Position numbers and translations under genes: made by a program
In this document: piece after piece, positions 8,466 to 17,559 of the stretch
Position numbering within the stretch: position 1 is the stretch's first letter
Layout of the letters: each line of letters starts with the position of its first letter
Notes under the pieces: model-generated
The model's input: the letters and a program-made list of their open reading frames with translations, nothing else
Database searches by the model: none
Told to the model about the DNA's origin: nothing
Assembly: GCA_947184155.2 (NCBI GenBank)
Contig: CAMXCT020003446.1
Span: 1 to 64,000, forward strand
Direction: 5' to 3'
From: Cladocopium goreaui
Taxonomy: Eukaryota; Sar; Dinophyceae; Suessiales; Symbiodiniaceae
DNA length: 64,000 nt

Positions 8466-11400
8466 TCAGTCCGAGTCAGATGCGACACTAGATCTATGGC
8501 TATGTCTGGACGCACTACTGGAACTGCTTCCACTCTTGCTATTGCTATCGCTGCTGGAGCTACTGCTTCCATGCGAAGACTGAGATGAAGCATCTGGTTT
8601 GCTTGAGCCAGACGCGGATGCTTTGCCGCTGCTGTTTGCGTTTGCCACTTCTTGCGGAACCTCGTCTGACAGATCATGCGCTTTCCGCTTCTTTCCCGCA
8701 GCTCGCTTGCAAACAACCTTTGCTGCCTGGGCTTTTGCTTTGCCTTTCGCTTTTGCCTTGGCCCGTGGCTGGGCTTTGTTCTTGGCATCGAGCGTCTCCG
8801 CTGCATCTAGTTCTTGGTCTGTTGGTGCTTTTCCAGTGGGCAGCTTTAATGCTGACAATCTTATGTCCAAGAGTCCTTCTGGCAAAACATCAGAGGATTT
8901 TATATATGCGGACGTGTGGTGCCGCTTGCGGTCATGATGGGGGGCCAAAAGACACCATGTCTGAAGCTTTCGCTTTGCTTCTTGTTTGGATTGCTCTGTT
9001 GGCCCTGCCATCATTGCACGGGTGCACCCGGTTCGGTCGCTTAGACGATGAAACGGACAAGTAGCCTGCCATTGGCCATGCGGAGGCCGTTTGTCACGAC
9101 CTGTGAATGTGAGCCGGAATGGTCCCCAATCAAATGAATCCGGGTGCGTTTCTGGTACTGTCTGCTTCTGGCGGCTTGACTTCTTTTCCATAACATCCGC
9201 GGAAGCAGATGTGTCTGCAGGTGGCGGCGGCGGGGCAGGTGGCGGGGCTACTTCCTCCGCATCAGCTCGGGGAACATCAACCTCTGATTGCAAAGCAGCT
9301 CCTGCATTAGATTCCACAGGCTTGGGCAGGCATGGTTCTACATCATTCTCGATTTCTGAAGGTATGGCTTTCGGTGGAGACGCGGAGGCTGCAGTGGGAG
9401 CAATGCTAGGGCTATAGGCCAAAGATGGCGCAGCTGCATGCTCTCCTATTTCACTTGCGCCTCCGCTGTCAGAAACATCTTCAGTCACAAAAGACATGCT
9501 GTCTATGGAATCGAGGTCGGAAAAAGAGAAGTCTGCAGGCTCAGGAGTCTTCCCTGGACCTGCCACCATGTCCATTGGATCTGTGTCTGCGATTTGCTTC
9601 TGCTTCTGCTGGTTGAAAAACAATGGTGGCTCCACATCCAATTCTAATTGCAAATGCGCGGGCTGGCGCTTTCCATCTTGAATTTGCATAGGTGCAGAAT
9701 GCTCTTCCGCAAGCCGTCCATCACTGGTACCGTCACAAATGCTCAAATAATATTTGGCGGTCTGGCCATGGTGAATTTCTGTCAAGCATCCTTGATCAAA
9801 AAGAGAATCAGAAGCGCACAAAGCGTTCAGATAAGCTACGTTGTCTTTGCTCTGAATATGTACTGTATACATATAGAAGACCTTGTGCATGGACTTTGCA
9901 GTCACTGGCGGTAAAGACCTCTTCTTGCCCTTTTCTTTTGGTCCCCGCTGCAAATTCCAACCCCTGCGTTGCAATATTTGCAACAATTCCCAGCTGCTAC
10001 ATTCCTGTAAGTCTTGCAGTGGCAATGCGGCAAGCTCATCCGCTGGCTTAAATACTCTCTGCTGCTTTTTCAATGCGTGCATATGTTGCAAATGGAGGGC
10101 ACCTTGGCGGGTCAAAGACCAAAGAGATGCGTGAGGAGTCCTTGCCCGTTTTTCAATCGCTTTTGCGGCCTGCAATTCCCACAAGGCTCGTTGTTTTTCG
10201 TCGTCCATGTCTTCCACTTGCACGCATTGCTGCTGCGAGCACTGCGGGAAAGCGTGTTGAAGAACAAATGCTTTTAGCAACGCAGAAGCCTCTGCGGAAA
10301 TGTCCGCGTTTTCCAAAACGAAAAGCAGCTCCGAATCATGGCTCCAATGTCTCATAGACTCCTTCAAACCGTTCAAATCTTGGGCAGGCTGTCCGTCCGC
10401 AAAAGACCCTGAACAAAGAGACAGCACGCTGACTTCGTGCGAAAGGCCACAAGCAGCTTCAGGGTCCACACTGACACACAAACGGCGTTCGCCGCCCTCA
10501 GATGTCAACACCGCGCCTCTATGGAGCGTGACGCAAATGTCGGTTGGTTGCAGCCGCTGGGCTTCCGCCGCTGGCAAAGCAACGCCTTTCAGATGAGCAA
10601 TGCGGCTATGCACAAGCCGCAGAAACACAACATTCTCGAGTGTGAAGCCGTGATCAATCGGAGGTGGGGGAGCAACAATAGATTGAAGTGCTTCCGCATC
10701 TGTGTGCACAGTATTTGCAGATAGCATCATGATGTCAGGCTCTGCTTCCAATACCAATGCTGCTGGGTTCTGCACAGCACCGGCACTGGCCCCGGCGGGC
10801 GGAAGCGGAAGCTGGCCAGAAGCTTGCCCAAAGCTAGGGCGCCGCTCGAGAGACTCCTTCAAACCACTGATGCGCAAAGCTACGTGTGACAAACTATATA
10901 AGCTTCCCCGGATGAGCCTGCTTTGCAAATGATGTGCCATTGCGTGCCGCTCCATGTTATCGAGCGACCATGTCTGATTCCCCGGTGTCCAGCCAAGCTT
11001 CTTCATTGCGGCTTTCACCCGCTGCTCCTTTTTTGCTTTCTTGGTCTGTCTGTCTTTGCGAATTGCTTTGGTCTTTGTATATTGAGATTCTGGATCCATG
11101 GAATATAGAATTGATGCGAGGACATGCCACTTCAGTCTCACCTCGAATTTGCGGCTTTCCGCTTCCTGCCACAGGACATGATTCCCTAGCCCGCTTTTTT
11201 TGGCAAAGAGATCTGGAGAAGTGGCAAATGCTTCGAACTGAGCCAACAACCTCGGAAGCTCTGCTGAATCCTCAAGAATCGACCGGATCTCTGCAATGCG
11301 GAGCCTGCAGCTAATGAATGGGGCAGACAGTTTTCCTCGGTGCACAGTATGTTTTTTCGTGATTGCGTGCTCCGCTTCTTGAACGCGTTCCACGACAGGA

Positions 11401-14400
11401 AGAAACCGTAAGCCGTAGACCATGTCACGCAAATTTGGAAGGTCGCCCAAAGGCGTGCCATGGATAAAGGCTTCTAACTCTTGTCTCCCCTGTGTCTCTT
11501 TCATGAAAAACTTCATTGTCAATCTGTGGTGCAGGACATGCAAGTCAGCTGCTTGGTTTGCCACCTTGTCTGCCAATTGGTCAAAATGAAGGATGGCATC
11601 TTGAGCGGTTTGCCGAGCTATTGGGCCTGTGCAATTCAATGCGGCCAATTTCCAGGGAAAGGTTTCCCAGCATTGCAATTTCTGCCGCAGGTAAGCAACA
11701 ATGAACGCCTTCCCATTTGAAAATTCCGTCAAAGCGGAACTAACTTCCGCTTCATCTCTACATTCATTATTTTGCAATAAATCCTGAATATACTCCTCTG
11801 ACCATGCGTCCAACAGCTTCCACACCGCCCCACTGGCCAGATCCATGGACCTTTGTCCAGCTAAAGGGCATGGACCAAAACTCATGCCGCCGTCCCCCGA
11901 GCCAGCTTTCAAACCAATCTCTCTTCGAAGTGCGTCCAAGATTTCCCCAGCCTGTATCTCAATGTTCTTGTCGGGGTCATGTCTTGGTGGTTTTGACTTT
12001 GATGGTCGTGTGCTTTTGTACTGTAGCCACGGGTGACAGGAGCAGCCCTCGGACCAGGCGGCCAAATCCGCTGGAAATCGATTCAGCGCCAGCAGCATGG
12101 AAGTGTAGAGCCACCAAGCTTCAGATTGTATGGCGGATGTCAACGCAGGGATCTGTAGATCCGCTTCCTCGTCTGGCTGCGCTCTGGGCCTGTCCGCTGG
12201 TACTGAACCATGTGCATCTGGCTGTCCTTCTTCCTTGCCAAACTTGTCAGCGTCCCATGTGATTTGCAACATGCGCTTTCTTTCCAACAGCAAAGGTAGA
12301 ACCTTTTGAACGGTACCCCATCTCCAAAGGGCGGGTTTTTCAACTGCTACCTCTAAGAGGCTTCGAAAATATTCCCAAGGGGTGTTCAGCAGCAGCTTGC
12401 CAATGTATTGGTTGCGCAAATGCTTGCTATGGAGTAAAGCTGCAATGGCTTTGAAACCAACCAACCATTGCCCATAGCCTGGAAGGCCTGATTGCAAATC
12501 CAAACACATATTGTGACATATGTGCAGCATTCCTGGACAAGGGAGCGCGTTTCCAAAGAGAAAATTGCTCTCTGTGCCTGCCTGGTCGGCAAAACATTGT
12601 GCCAGCACATCTTCTTCTGTTTGCAAGCCACTGTCCTGCATGTACTCTGGCAAGACCTGTTTCCATGCAAAGCCTTCTTCCAGCTGGGCGAAGCCCATTT
12701 CCGTCCCCATGTCTGTGCATATGCCTAGCACGCGGTGCATCACCCGCTGGGCCAAATTCTTGCTATGCGTTTCCGCGAAAAATTTCTTGCATATGCAAAT
12801 CAATTTTTGTTCCAGGCTAGACGCTTGAGGACCACTTCCCAAGCCGATTGGTATTTGGGAATGCTTTATCATTGTGTCTTGCAAGGCGACGCCCGCTTCG
12901 TGCCTCTCCTGTACCAAATGATGGAATGAATCTTTCAGTGCATCTTCTTTGCAACTATGATTCCCTGCCACAGTGTCTAATTCTGACGATTGCTCCTGCG
13001 CCATTGAAACAAGGGCACGAGCAGAGTTCTGTAGCATTTGAGCAGCAGCCACGCACAGAGGGAGCTTGCCTGGCGGAATGATCCGCAGTTGGCTCAGCAG
13101 CCAATCTGTTCCTGCTTGCGGAGAAGAATCCGCCCACAAAAAAAAACAGACCTGAGAAGGACTAGGTCCATGCACAAGGGCCGCATGTGTGTTCTCCATC
13201 CAGGATGTTATTTTTTCCTTCCAGTACCCACACAGCGCACCATCAATACGAATTTGTGAGCGGCTGATCACCGCAGAGGACGGTATTCCTGGGTCATCGC
13301 CATCACCAGGCAACATACTCTGCTGGCTTCGACATTTCAAAAGGTGGCGGAAAGTATCCGCTAATTTAGACCTGTCTCGGACACCCATGGCAGCGCACAG
13401 CGCATGCAGCAATTGTTCTGGACCAAATTCTGATCTAGTTGGGCGTTTGTTGTTTCCAGCAAAGGTATCTAGCCGCATCACCTTCTCCTCCAACATCAGC
13501 TGCAGCTCTTGGCGTGTCTCATCTGCTGCTTGCGACATAATTTGGCCACTCCAAGATCGCAATAAACTTACAACTTGCTGGGCGTCAATAGGCCGAAATC
13601 TCAGCTCCATGGCATCCTCTGGTGTGCGTTTCCGCTTTTCACTTGCTAGAGCCTCTTTGACCCACTGGGATGGAGGAAACCCGCCCAATCTTTCCTGAAG
13701 CCCGACATGGATGGACTGTTGCGCACCTCTTTTCCCAAAATGACACCCATCCAAAATGAGTGCTTTCCATGCGCATTTTGCAATCAAATGACACACCAAT
13801 ACTGGCACCCGAAGAGCCGCAGGTTTTTTCAAAAAGTCGCTGATGTCCTGAGATGGTTTTACGAAATGAGCTTCCAGCTCCTCGCGGGTCTTCCCGCTCC
13901 ACATGATAATTTGTTCCAAATCAAATTTCTCTGGCTCCCACAAATCAGCATGAAACCTTTGAGGGGAATGGGACAAAATGGGCTTCGGAAAAGCAAGAAC
14001 CTTATTGACATACAACGACAAAGTTGAATGCGATGATGATTTCTCAAGCGATTCAAACAAGCCTTTGCGGAAATATTCTTCCTCCGCTGTCCAATCCGTC
14101 AAAATTCCATGTGCAAGTTTCCCAGGCGATACGGAGACTAGGCACAGGATTTGAGAAATCCCTGAAAATTCTTTATTGGCACCACATTTGTCTCCGCTGC
14201 AACCTGTCAAGCGCTTGCGTTCCCGCTGATCCTCCAAAACATGCTGCAAGCCATGCTTGCGAGCAAGAGCAACAACCCAAGGTTCTTCGGGTAGAAAAAA
14301 TTTGCGGGTCATTGGATCCCCGCTTCTCGAAACAGCATTGACCCTCGCCCGGCCACTGCGAGGAGACAAAAACAGAAAAGCCATGGCTCTGTATGGGCTC

Positions 14401-14438
14401 ACAAAGCAGGAAATTCTAATTCCGAAAAGTTCATTCAT
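8466..14438 (-). CDS. giant protein with hAT-like transposase core
   Basis: An uninterrupted frame from ATG 14438 encodes about 1990 residues. The frame remains open to 14519, just after TTTTAG, so a spliced N-terminal exon is possible. Residues roughly 430-720 carry a series reminiscent of hAT-type RNase H-fold transposases: FLWADSSPQAGTDW (about 440), GICTDMGTEMGFA (about 576), HICHNMCLDLQSGL (about 643), and ALWRWGTVQKVLPLLLERK, which resembles the hAT RW-x-S segment. The first two Asp-bearing motifs would be catalytic carboxylates. Further on are a Lys/Arg-rich helix and a Cys/His cluster (TCPFHRLSDRTGC, about 1795) that could bind zinc. The C-terminus is basic then Ser-rich. Recombinase identity is inference from motif order only; a dinoflagellate-specific family is equally possible. 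It is the first gene of a five-gene minus-strand series. Confidence 0.5.
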   Translation of the reverse strand: MNELFGIRISCFVSPYRAMAFLFLSPRSGRARVNAVSRSGDPMTRKFFLPEEPWVVALARKHGLQHVLEDQRERKRLTGCSGDKCGANKEFSGISQILCLVSVSPGKLAHGILTDWTAEEEYFRKGLFESLEKSSSHSTLSLYVNKVLAFPKPILSHSPQRFHADLWEPEKFDLEQIIMWSGKTREELEAHFVKPSQDISDFLKKPAALRVPVLVCHLIAKCAWKALILDGCHFGKRGAQQSIHVGLQERLGGFPPSQWVKEALASEKRKRTPEDAMELRFRPIDAQQVVSLLRSWSGQIMSQAADETRQELQLMLEEKVMRLDTFAGNNKRPTRSEFGPEQLLHALCAAMGVRDRSKLADTFRHLLKCRSQQSMLPGDGDDPGIPSSAVISRSQIRIDGALCGYWKEKITSWMENTHAALVHGPSPSQVCFFLWADSSPQAGTDWLLSQLRIIPPGKLPLCVAAAQMLQNSARALVSMAQEQSSELDTVAGNHSCKEDALKDSFHHLVQERHEAGVALQDTMIKHSQIPIGLGSGPQASSLEQKLICICKKFFAETHSKNLAQRVMHRVLGICTDMGTEMGFAQLEEGFAWKQVLPEYMQDSGLQTEEDVLAQCFADQAGTESNFLFGNALPCPGMLHICHNMCLDLQSGLPGYGQWLVGFKAIAALLHSKHLRNQYIGKLLLNTPWEYFRSLLEVAVEKPALWRWGTVQKVLPLLLERKRMLQITWDADKFGKEEGQPDAHGSVPADRPRAQPDEEADLQIPALTSAIQSEAWWLYTSMLLALNRFPADLAAWSEGCSCHPWLQYKSTRPSKSKPPRHDPDKNIEIQAGEILDALRREIGLKAGSGDGGMSFGPCPLAGQRSMDLASGAVWKLLDAWSEEYIQDLLQNNECRDEAEVSSALTEFSNGKAFIVAYLRQKLQCWETFPWKLAALNCTGPIARQTAQDAILHFDQLADKVANQAADLHVLHHRLTMKFFMKETQGRQELEAFIHGTPLGDLPNLRDMVYGLRFLPVVERVQEAEHAITKKHTVHRGKLSAPFISCRLRIAEIRSILEDSAELPRLLAQFEAFATSPDLFAKKSGLGNHVLWQEAESRKFEVRLKWHVLASILYSMDPESQYTKTKAIRKDRQTKKAKKEQRVKAAMKKLGWTPGNQTWSLDNMERHAMAHHLQSRLIRGSLYSLSHVALRISGLKESLERRPSFGQASGQLPLPPAGASAGAVQNPAALVLEAEPDIMMLSANTVHTDAEALQSIVAPPPPIDHGFTLENVVFLRLVHSRIAHLKGVALPAAEAQRLQPTDICVTLHRGAVLTSEGGERRLCVSVDPEAACGLSHEVSVLSLCSGSFADGQPAQDLNGLKESMRHWSHDSELLFVLENADISAEASALLKAFVLQHAFPQCSQQQCVQVEDMDDEKQRALWELQAAKAIEKRARTPHASLWSLTRQGALHLQHMHALKKQQRVFKPADELAALPLQDLQECSSWELLQILQRRGWNLQRGPKEKGKKRSLPPVTAKSMHKVFYMYTVHIQSKDNVAYLNALCASDSLFDQGCLTEIHHGQTAKYYLSICDGTSDGRLAEEHSAPMQIQDGKRQPAHLQLELDVEPPLFFNQQKQKQIADTDPMDMVAGPGKTPEPADFSFSDLDSIDSMSFVTEDVSDSGGASEIGEHAAAPSLAYSPSIAPTAASASPPKAIPSEIENDVEPCLPKPVESNAGAALQSEVDVPRADAEEVAPPPAPPPPPADTSASADVMEKKSSRQKQTVPETHPDSFDWGPFRLTFTGRDKRPPHGQWQATCPFHRLSDRTGCTRAMMAGPTEQSKQEAKRKLQTWCLLAPHHDRKRHHTSAYIKSSDVLPEGLLDIRLSALKLPTGKAPTDQELDAAETLDAKNKAQPRAKAKAKGKAKAQAAKVVCKRAAGKKRKAHDLSDEVPQEVANANSSGKASASGSSKPDASSQSSHGSSSSSSDSNSKSGSSSSSASRHSHRSSVASDSD

Positions 14439-14539
14439 CAAATGCAGACAATTCGGCGGCAACTTTTGTCGTCCAGTTTCAATTTCATATCGAATGTATT
14501 TTGCTCTTGCATTGATCAGCTAAAACTCTTAAGCCAAAG

Positions 14540-14843
14540 GATTCTAAATTTACACAAGAACCAAAACATCACACCATCGCAGCAAATACTTCTCAAAGAT
14601 TGAAAACCATGTGAATCTTTTTCTTTTCATTAGAACACGGCGAGGTAACATTGGAAGACATGTCACAGGTATGATTTCAGGATAACGATTTTTTAAAAAA
14701 ACAATAAGGCTACAATATTGATAAAAATCGCTGCGCACATGGGATCTATATCAGAACCACTGCGAGCAAGGACTGGTGGAAATCCAAGAATCACGTTGGA
14801 GCTCCTTAGCTTCATCCCCCCTAAGCGTGAAAGCTTTTAACAA
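14540..14843. other. spacer, nothing identified
   Basis: AT-rich sequence between the truncated retroelement ORFs and the transposase-like gene. No supported coding region, and no clear terminal repeat of either neighbour was found. Confidence 0.4.
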
Positions 14844-16106
14844 CTAAGGAGTGAGATGTCCTTCTGATGATTGATCATATGCTAGGATAGCAGTACGGGT
14901 AGCATTCCTCCATGTTCGGAATTGTGCCGCTGTCTCAGGAAGGTTAGGTAACTTCAAATGATGCAAATCTTTGATTCGAAGAATGGTATTTTCATCAATA
15001 CCTTGTTGATCAACATTATCATCATGATAGTCACCATCATTCTCTTCTTCGTCATCAGCAATGTGGAAATGAACAGGCGACCCGGACTTAGGACGACCGC
15101 TAGGCTCCCGACCATGATTGATTGGTGCTTGGTTCCAAAGTTCTTGAATGTAGGTTTGATGACCATTCAATTGATCTTCGGCAACTTTCATTCTCTCTTC
15201 CAATGCAATCATCCTAGCCAACAGTAAATCCGTGCCATTGGGGCGTGGGTTGACACCACCTACAGGTTCGTTTGACCTATTTGTGGGTGTTCCAACAAAT
15301 TCTTTCATCCTTTTGATCTCTTCACTCAACGCTGCAACCTGAGCACTCAACAACCTTTCACGATAACCAGATTCATCCAATTGGGTTCGAACACTTTGCA
15401 ACTCTTCATTAGCCCTCCTAAGCTCATCCACCCGCGCAGCAGCGACAGAGCTGGATGCATTCAGTTGACCCTGAAGTTGTTGAATCTCCCCAAATGCTTG
15501 GTTTCTGGTAATTTCAGTGATGGCATTAGCTTGTTGGATTTCCGATCTAGCCTGTGTCTTGGTAACCTCGATCTGTGCCAAAGCCTGAACCCTCTGAACT
15601 TCTGCTTGGGCCTGGACTTGTGACACTTCAGACTGAGCTCGTGACACAGCTTGACACGCTTCTGCCACAACAACCGGATCCAAATTATTCACTTGAACAC
15701 TACGTTGGTCAACATTGACAGATCTTTGGTCCATGTTTACCGTTTGATGTTGATGGCTGTGCAAGTGATAAGACCCTTGAGTTGATGAATGACTCACACC
15801 ACTAGCAACCGGATCCATAAACTGGTCTTCAGTAGGGTCCCATGGTTCCAATGGTGGAAGGCTAGAAGAATCACTTGGTGATGCAACAATCGAACCTTCG
15901 GCTACTGTCATCGGTCTCTCATCTTGAATTCGCTCTGTTCGAGGAGTCATGGATCTTGGTGGTCTAGACTGCTTGAGATGACCCTTGATGGTGTCACTTG
16001 AGGCCCCGCTAGAAGATTCCCTAGACACGCCCCCAGCGGCACCACCAATGATCGCGGATGTTGAACTAGAACCACTTTCCTGAAAACTCTCCGAACTATC
16101 TTCCAT
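14844..16106 (-). CDS. gag-like coiled-coil retroelement protein
   Basis: 420 codons from ATG 16106. The N-terminal third is Ser/Gly-rich and disordered. It is followed by tandem short repeats (NMDQRSVNVDQRSVQVNN, about 125-140) and a long coiled coil with heptad-like AEVQRVQALAQIEVTKTQ and EIQQ repeats (about 160-290). The C-terminus has an acidic Asp/Asn tract and ends with LKLPNLPETAAQFRTWRNAT, resembling the start of Gag regions of Ty1/copia-type elements as I know them from dinoflagellates (KLP...FRxWRN). The ORF stops about 20 residues later, so the capsid-like part, protease, integrase and RT expected further 3' are missing; the element is truncated. The ATG lies inside the last codons of the preceding ORF (shared sequence ATGGAAGATAG). 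Confidence 0.6.
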   Translation of the reverse strand: MEDSSESFQESGSSSTSAIIGGAAGGVSRESSSGASSDTIKGHLKQSRPPRSMTPRTERIQDERPMTVAEGSIVASPSDSSSLPPLEPWDPTEDQFMDPVASGVSHSSTQGSYHLHSHQHQTVNMDQRSVNVDQRSVQVNNLDPVVVAEACQAVSRAQSEVSQVQAQAEVQRVQALAQIEVTKTQARSEIQQANAITEITRNQAFGEIQQLQGQLNASSSVAAARVDELRRANEELQSVRTQLDESGYRERLLSAQVAALSEEIKRMKEFVGTPTNRSNEPVGGVNPRPNGTDLLLARMIALEERMKVAEDQLNGHQTYIQELWNQAPINHGREPSGRPKSGSPVHFHIADDEEENDGDYHDDNVDQQGIDENTILRIKDLHHLKLPNLPETAAQFRTWRNATRTAILAYDQSSEGHLTP

Positions 16107-17295
16107 TCAACCTAACCTCCAACCAAGTTTCAGTAAGAGCAAGGCTGAAGACCGCTGCCCGCGCGAGCGCAGGGCCAGAGCTCAAGCCGTGCGAAAGATC
16201 CCAGGCCAGACCTTGAACGCACGCGGCACCAACCTGAAATTCCGCACCGCTGCAATCGCCTCTTGAAAATTGGCAACCACTGGAAACGGAGGAGGAGGTT
16301 GATAGTGACGTCCAAGCCTCTGAAACGTGTTCTGGACTGAGCACGTGTTTCTCACGGTCCGTGGTGATCAAGATACGCAGGTTGGTATGGTAATCTTGGT
16401 TAAAGCGATGGACCTCGCTGACTGCGTTGTTGCGTCTCTTTTGGGAATCAAGTCCTTTCAAACCAATATACGTGCACACTCCTACCTGGTGATACTGACT
16501 TGAAGTGAGCCAATTCACAAGGGAACTACGACTTTCGGTAGACCAGACTCCCTCAGTCAAACTTCCAAAATCCAAGCAACCGTGAAGATCACAACTCAAC
16601 CTGATTTTAAGTTCTTGACCCGGTCCAATCACAGGGGCGGTTGATGCGATATCCCGTGGATTTGGTCGCAACTCAGTAGATCCAATTGGTTCAGAAAGCT
16701 TTACCGGTGGGACCTTGGCTTTAACAACAACACCAGAAGATGATGAAGCTTCAGAACCAAGCCCACCCTCAACAGGCTCCCTTCCCCTCTTGGCTGGTGG
16801 TCGACTTAGATTCCCGTACGGTACAATCGCTAACTCACCAATAGGAACAGGATCCGTGCTAGTACCAACAACAGATGCAACCTTAGGAGCAGAACTCACT
16901 TTGGGGCTTGCAATTGGCGTGGCCTTTGCAACTGGCTCCTTTGCCAACACAGGCTGACTCGCTTTTGGGGGTGCCTTTGGCGGAGTCTTTGGGGCAGACC
17001 TATCACCAGAAACAGCCTTTGGAACCGGAACGTTCAACTTAGGCACTGTTCTTGTCGAGGTAGTCAAAATCACCCTGGGTACACTCCTGACTTCTGTAGT
17101 GATCTTTGGATAGGTGATTGATGGTGCCTTAGAGGAACTGGATTCCAAAGCTACGGCTCCTTCAGCCTTACTGACCCTCTCAATCCCTGAAATTGAAGAC
17201 GGTGCCTTACCTGGTTCTCTCAACCCTTCCGCTACTTCACGTGCCCTATCCTTAGCAGCCTTTGTTTTCTTACCACCACGTTCACCGCGCGGCAT
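16096..17295 (-). CDS. retroelement 5' ORF, Pro/Lys-rich with HAD-like motif
   Basis: 399 codons from ATG 17295 (MPRGERGGKKTKAAKD). The first 240 residues are Lys/Pro/Ser/Ala-rich with repeated PKxPPKAPPKAS-type runs. A compact domain follows (about 250-330) beginning LSCDLHGCLDFGS and including WLTSSQYHQVGVCTYIG and DYHTNLRILITTDREKHVL. The DxHxxLD opening resembles motif I of HAD-like hydrolases, but the second Asp of the usual DxD is replaced (DLHGCLD) and no function should be inferred. It overlaps the next ORF by 11 nt, consistent with termination-reinitiation or a +1 frame change. A truncated spliced-leader-like word lies about 235 nt upstream on the same strand. Sequence upstream of ATG 17295 in the same frame is satellite-derived, so the longer frame is rejected. 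Confidence 0.5.
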   Translation of the reverse strand: MPRGERGGKKTKAAKDRAREVAEGLREPGKAPSSISGIERVSKAEGAVALESSSSKAPSITYPKITTEVRSVPRVILTTSTRTVPKLNVPVPKAVSGDRSAPKTPPKAPPKASQPVLAKEPVAKATPIASPKVSSAPKVASVVGTSTDPVPIGELAIVPYGNLSRPPAKRGREPVEGGLGSEASSSSGVVVKAKVPPVKLSEPIGSTELRPNPRDIASTAPVIGPGQELKIRLSCDLHGCLDFGSLTEGVWSTESRSSLVNWLTSSQYHQVGVCTYIGLKGLDSQKRRNNAVSEVHRFNQDYHTNLRILITTDREKHVLSPEHVSEAWTSLSTSSSVSSGCQFSRGDCSGAEFQVGAACVQGLAWDLSHGLSSGPALARAAVFSLALTETWLEVRLNGR

Positions 17296-17527
17296 ACGAT
17301 GGCCAAGGCTCCTTTTTGCAATAAAGGCACGAAGCTGCAGCAAGCCGCCGCAGCAAGAGAAAGGAAAGGACAAGGAGAAAACCGAAAAAGGGAAGAACAC
17401 AAGGGACAGGGAAAAACCGAGACAGCGCAAAGGCAGCAAGCCGACAGCGACGAGTCCAAGATGGCAACCGCAGCGAGAGCTACGGCTGATAACCACGAAA
17501 ACGTGTGGTATCAGCACAAGGACGTTT

Positions 17528-17538
17528 CTTGAGCCAAA
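17528..17538 (-). other. probable relict dinoflagellate spliced leader
   Basis: The minus strand reads TTTGGCTCAAG, the exact last 11 bases of the dinoflagellate spliced leader, followed by non-leader sequence. It lies in the correct orientation about 235 nt upstream of ATG 17295. This is what a re-inserted trans-spliced transcript would leave. Chance occurrence is possible at the few-percent level for one such word, less for two correctly oriented ones. Confidence 0.45.
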
Positions 17539-17559
17539 GCCGTTCAAGTAAATACACCA

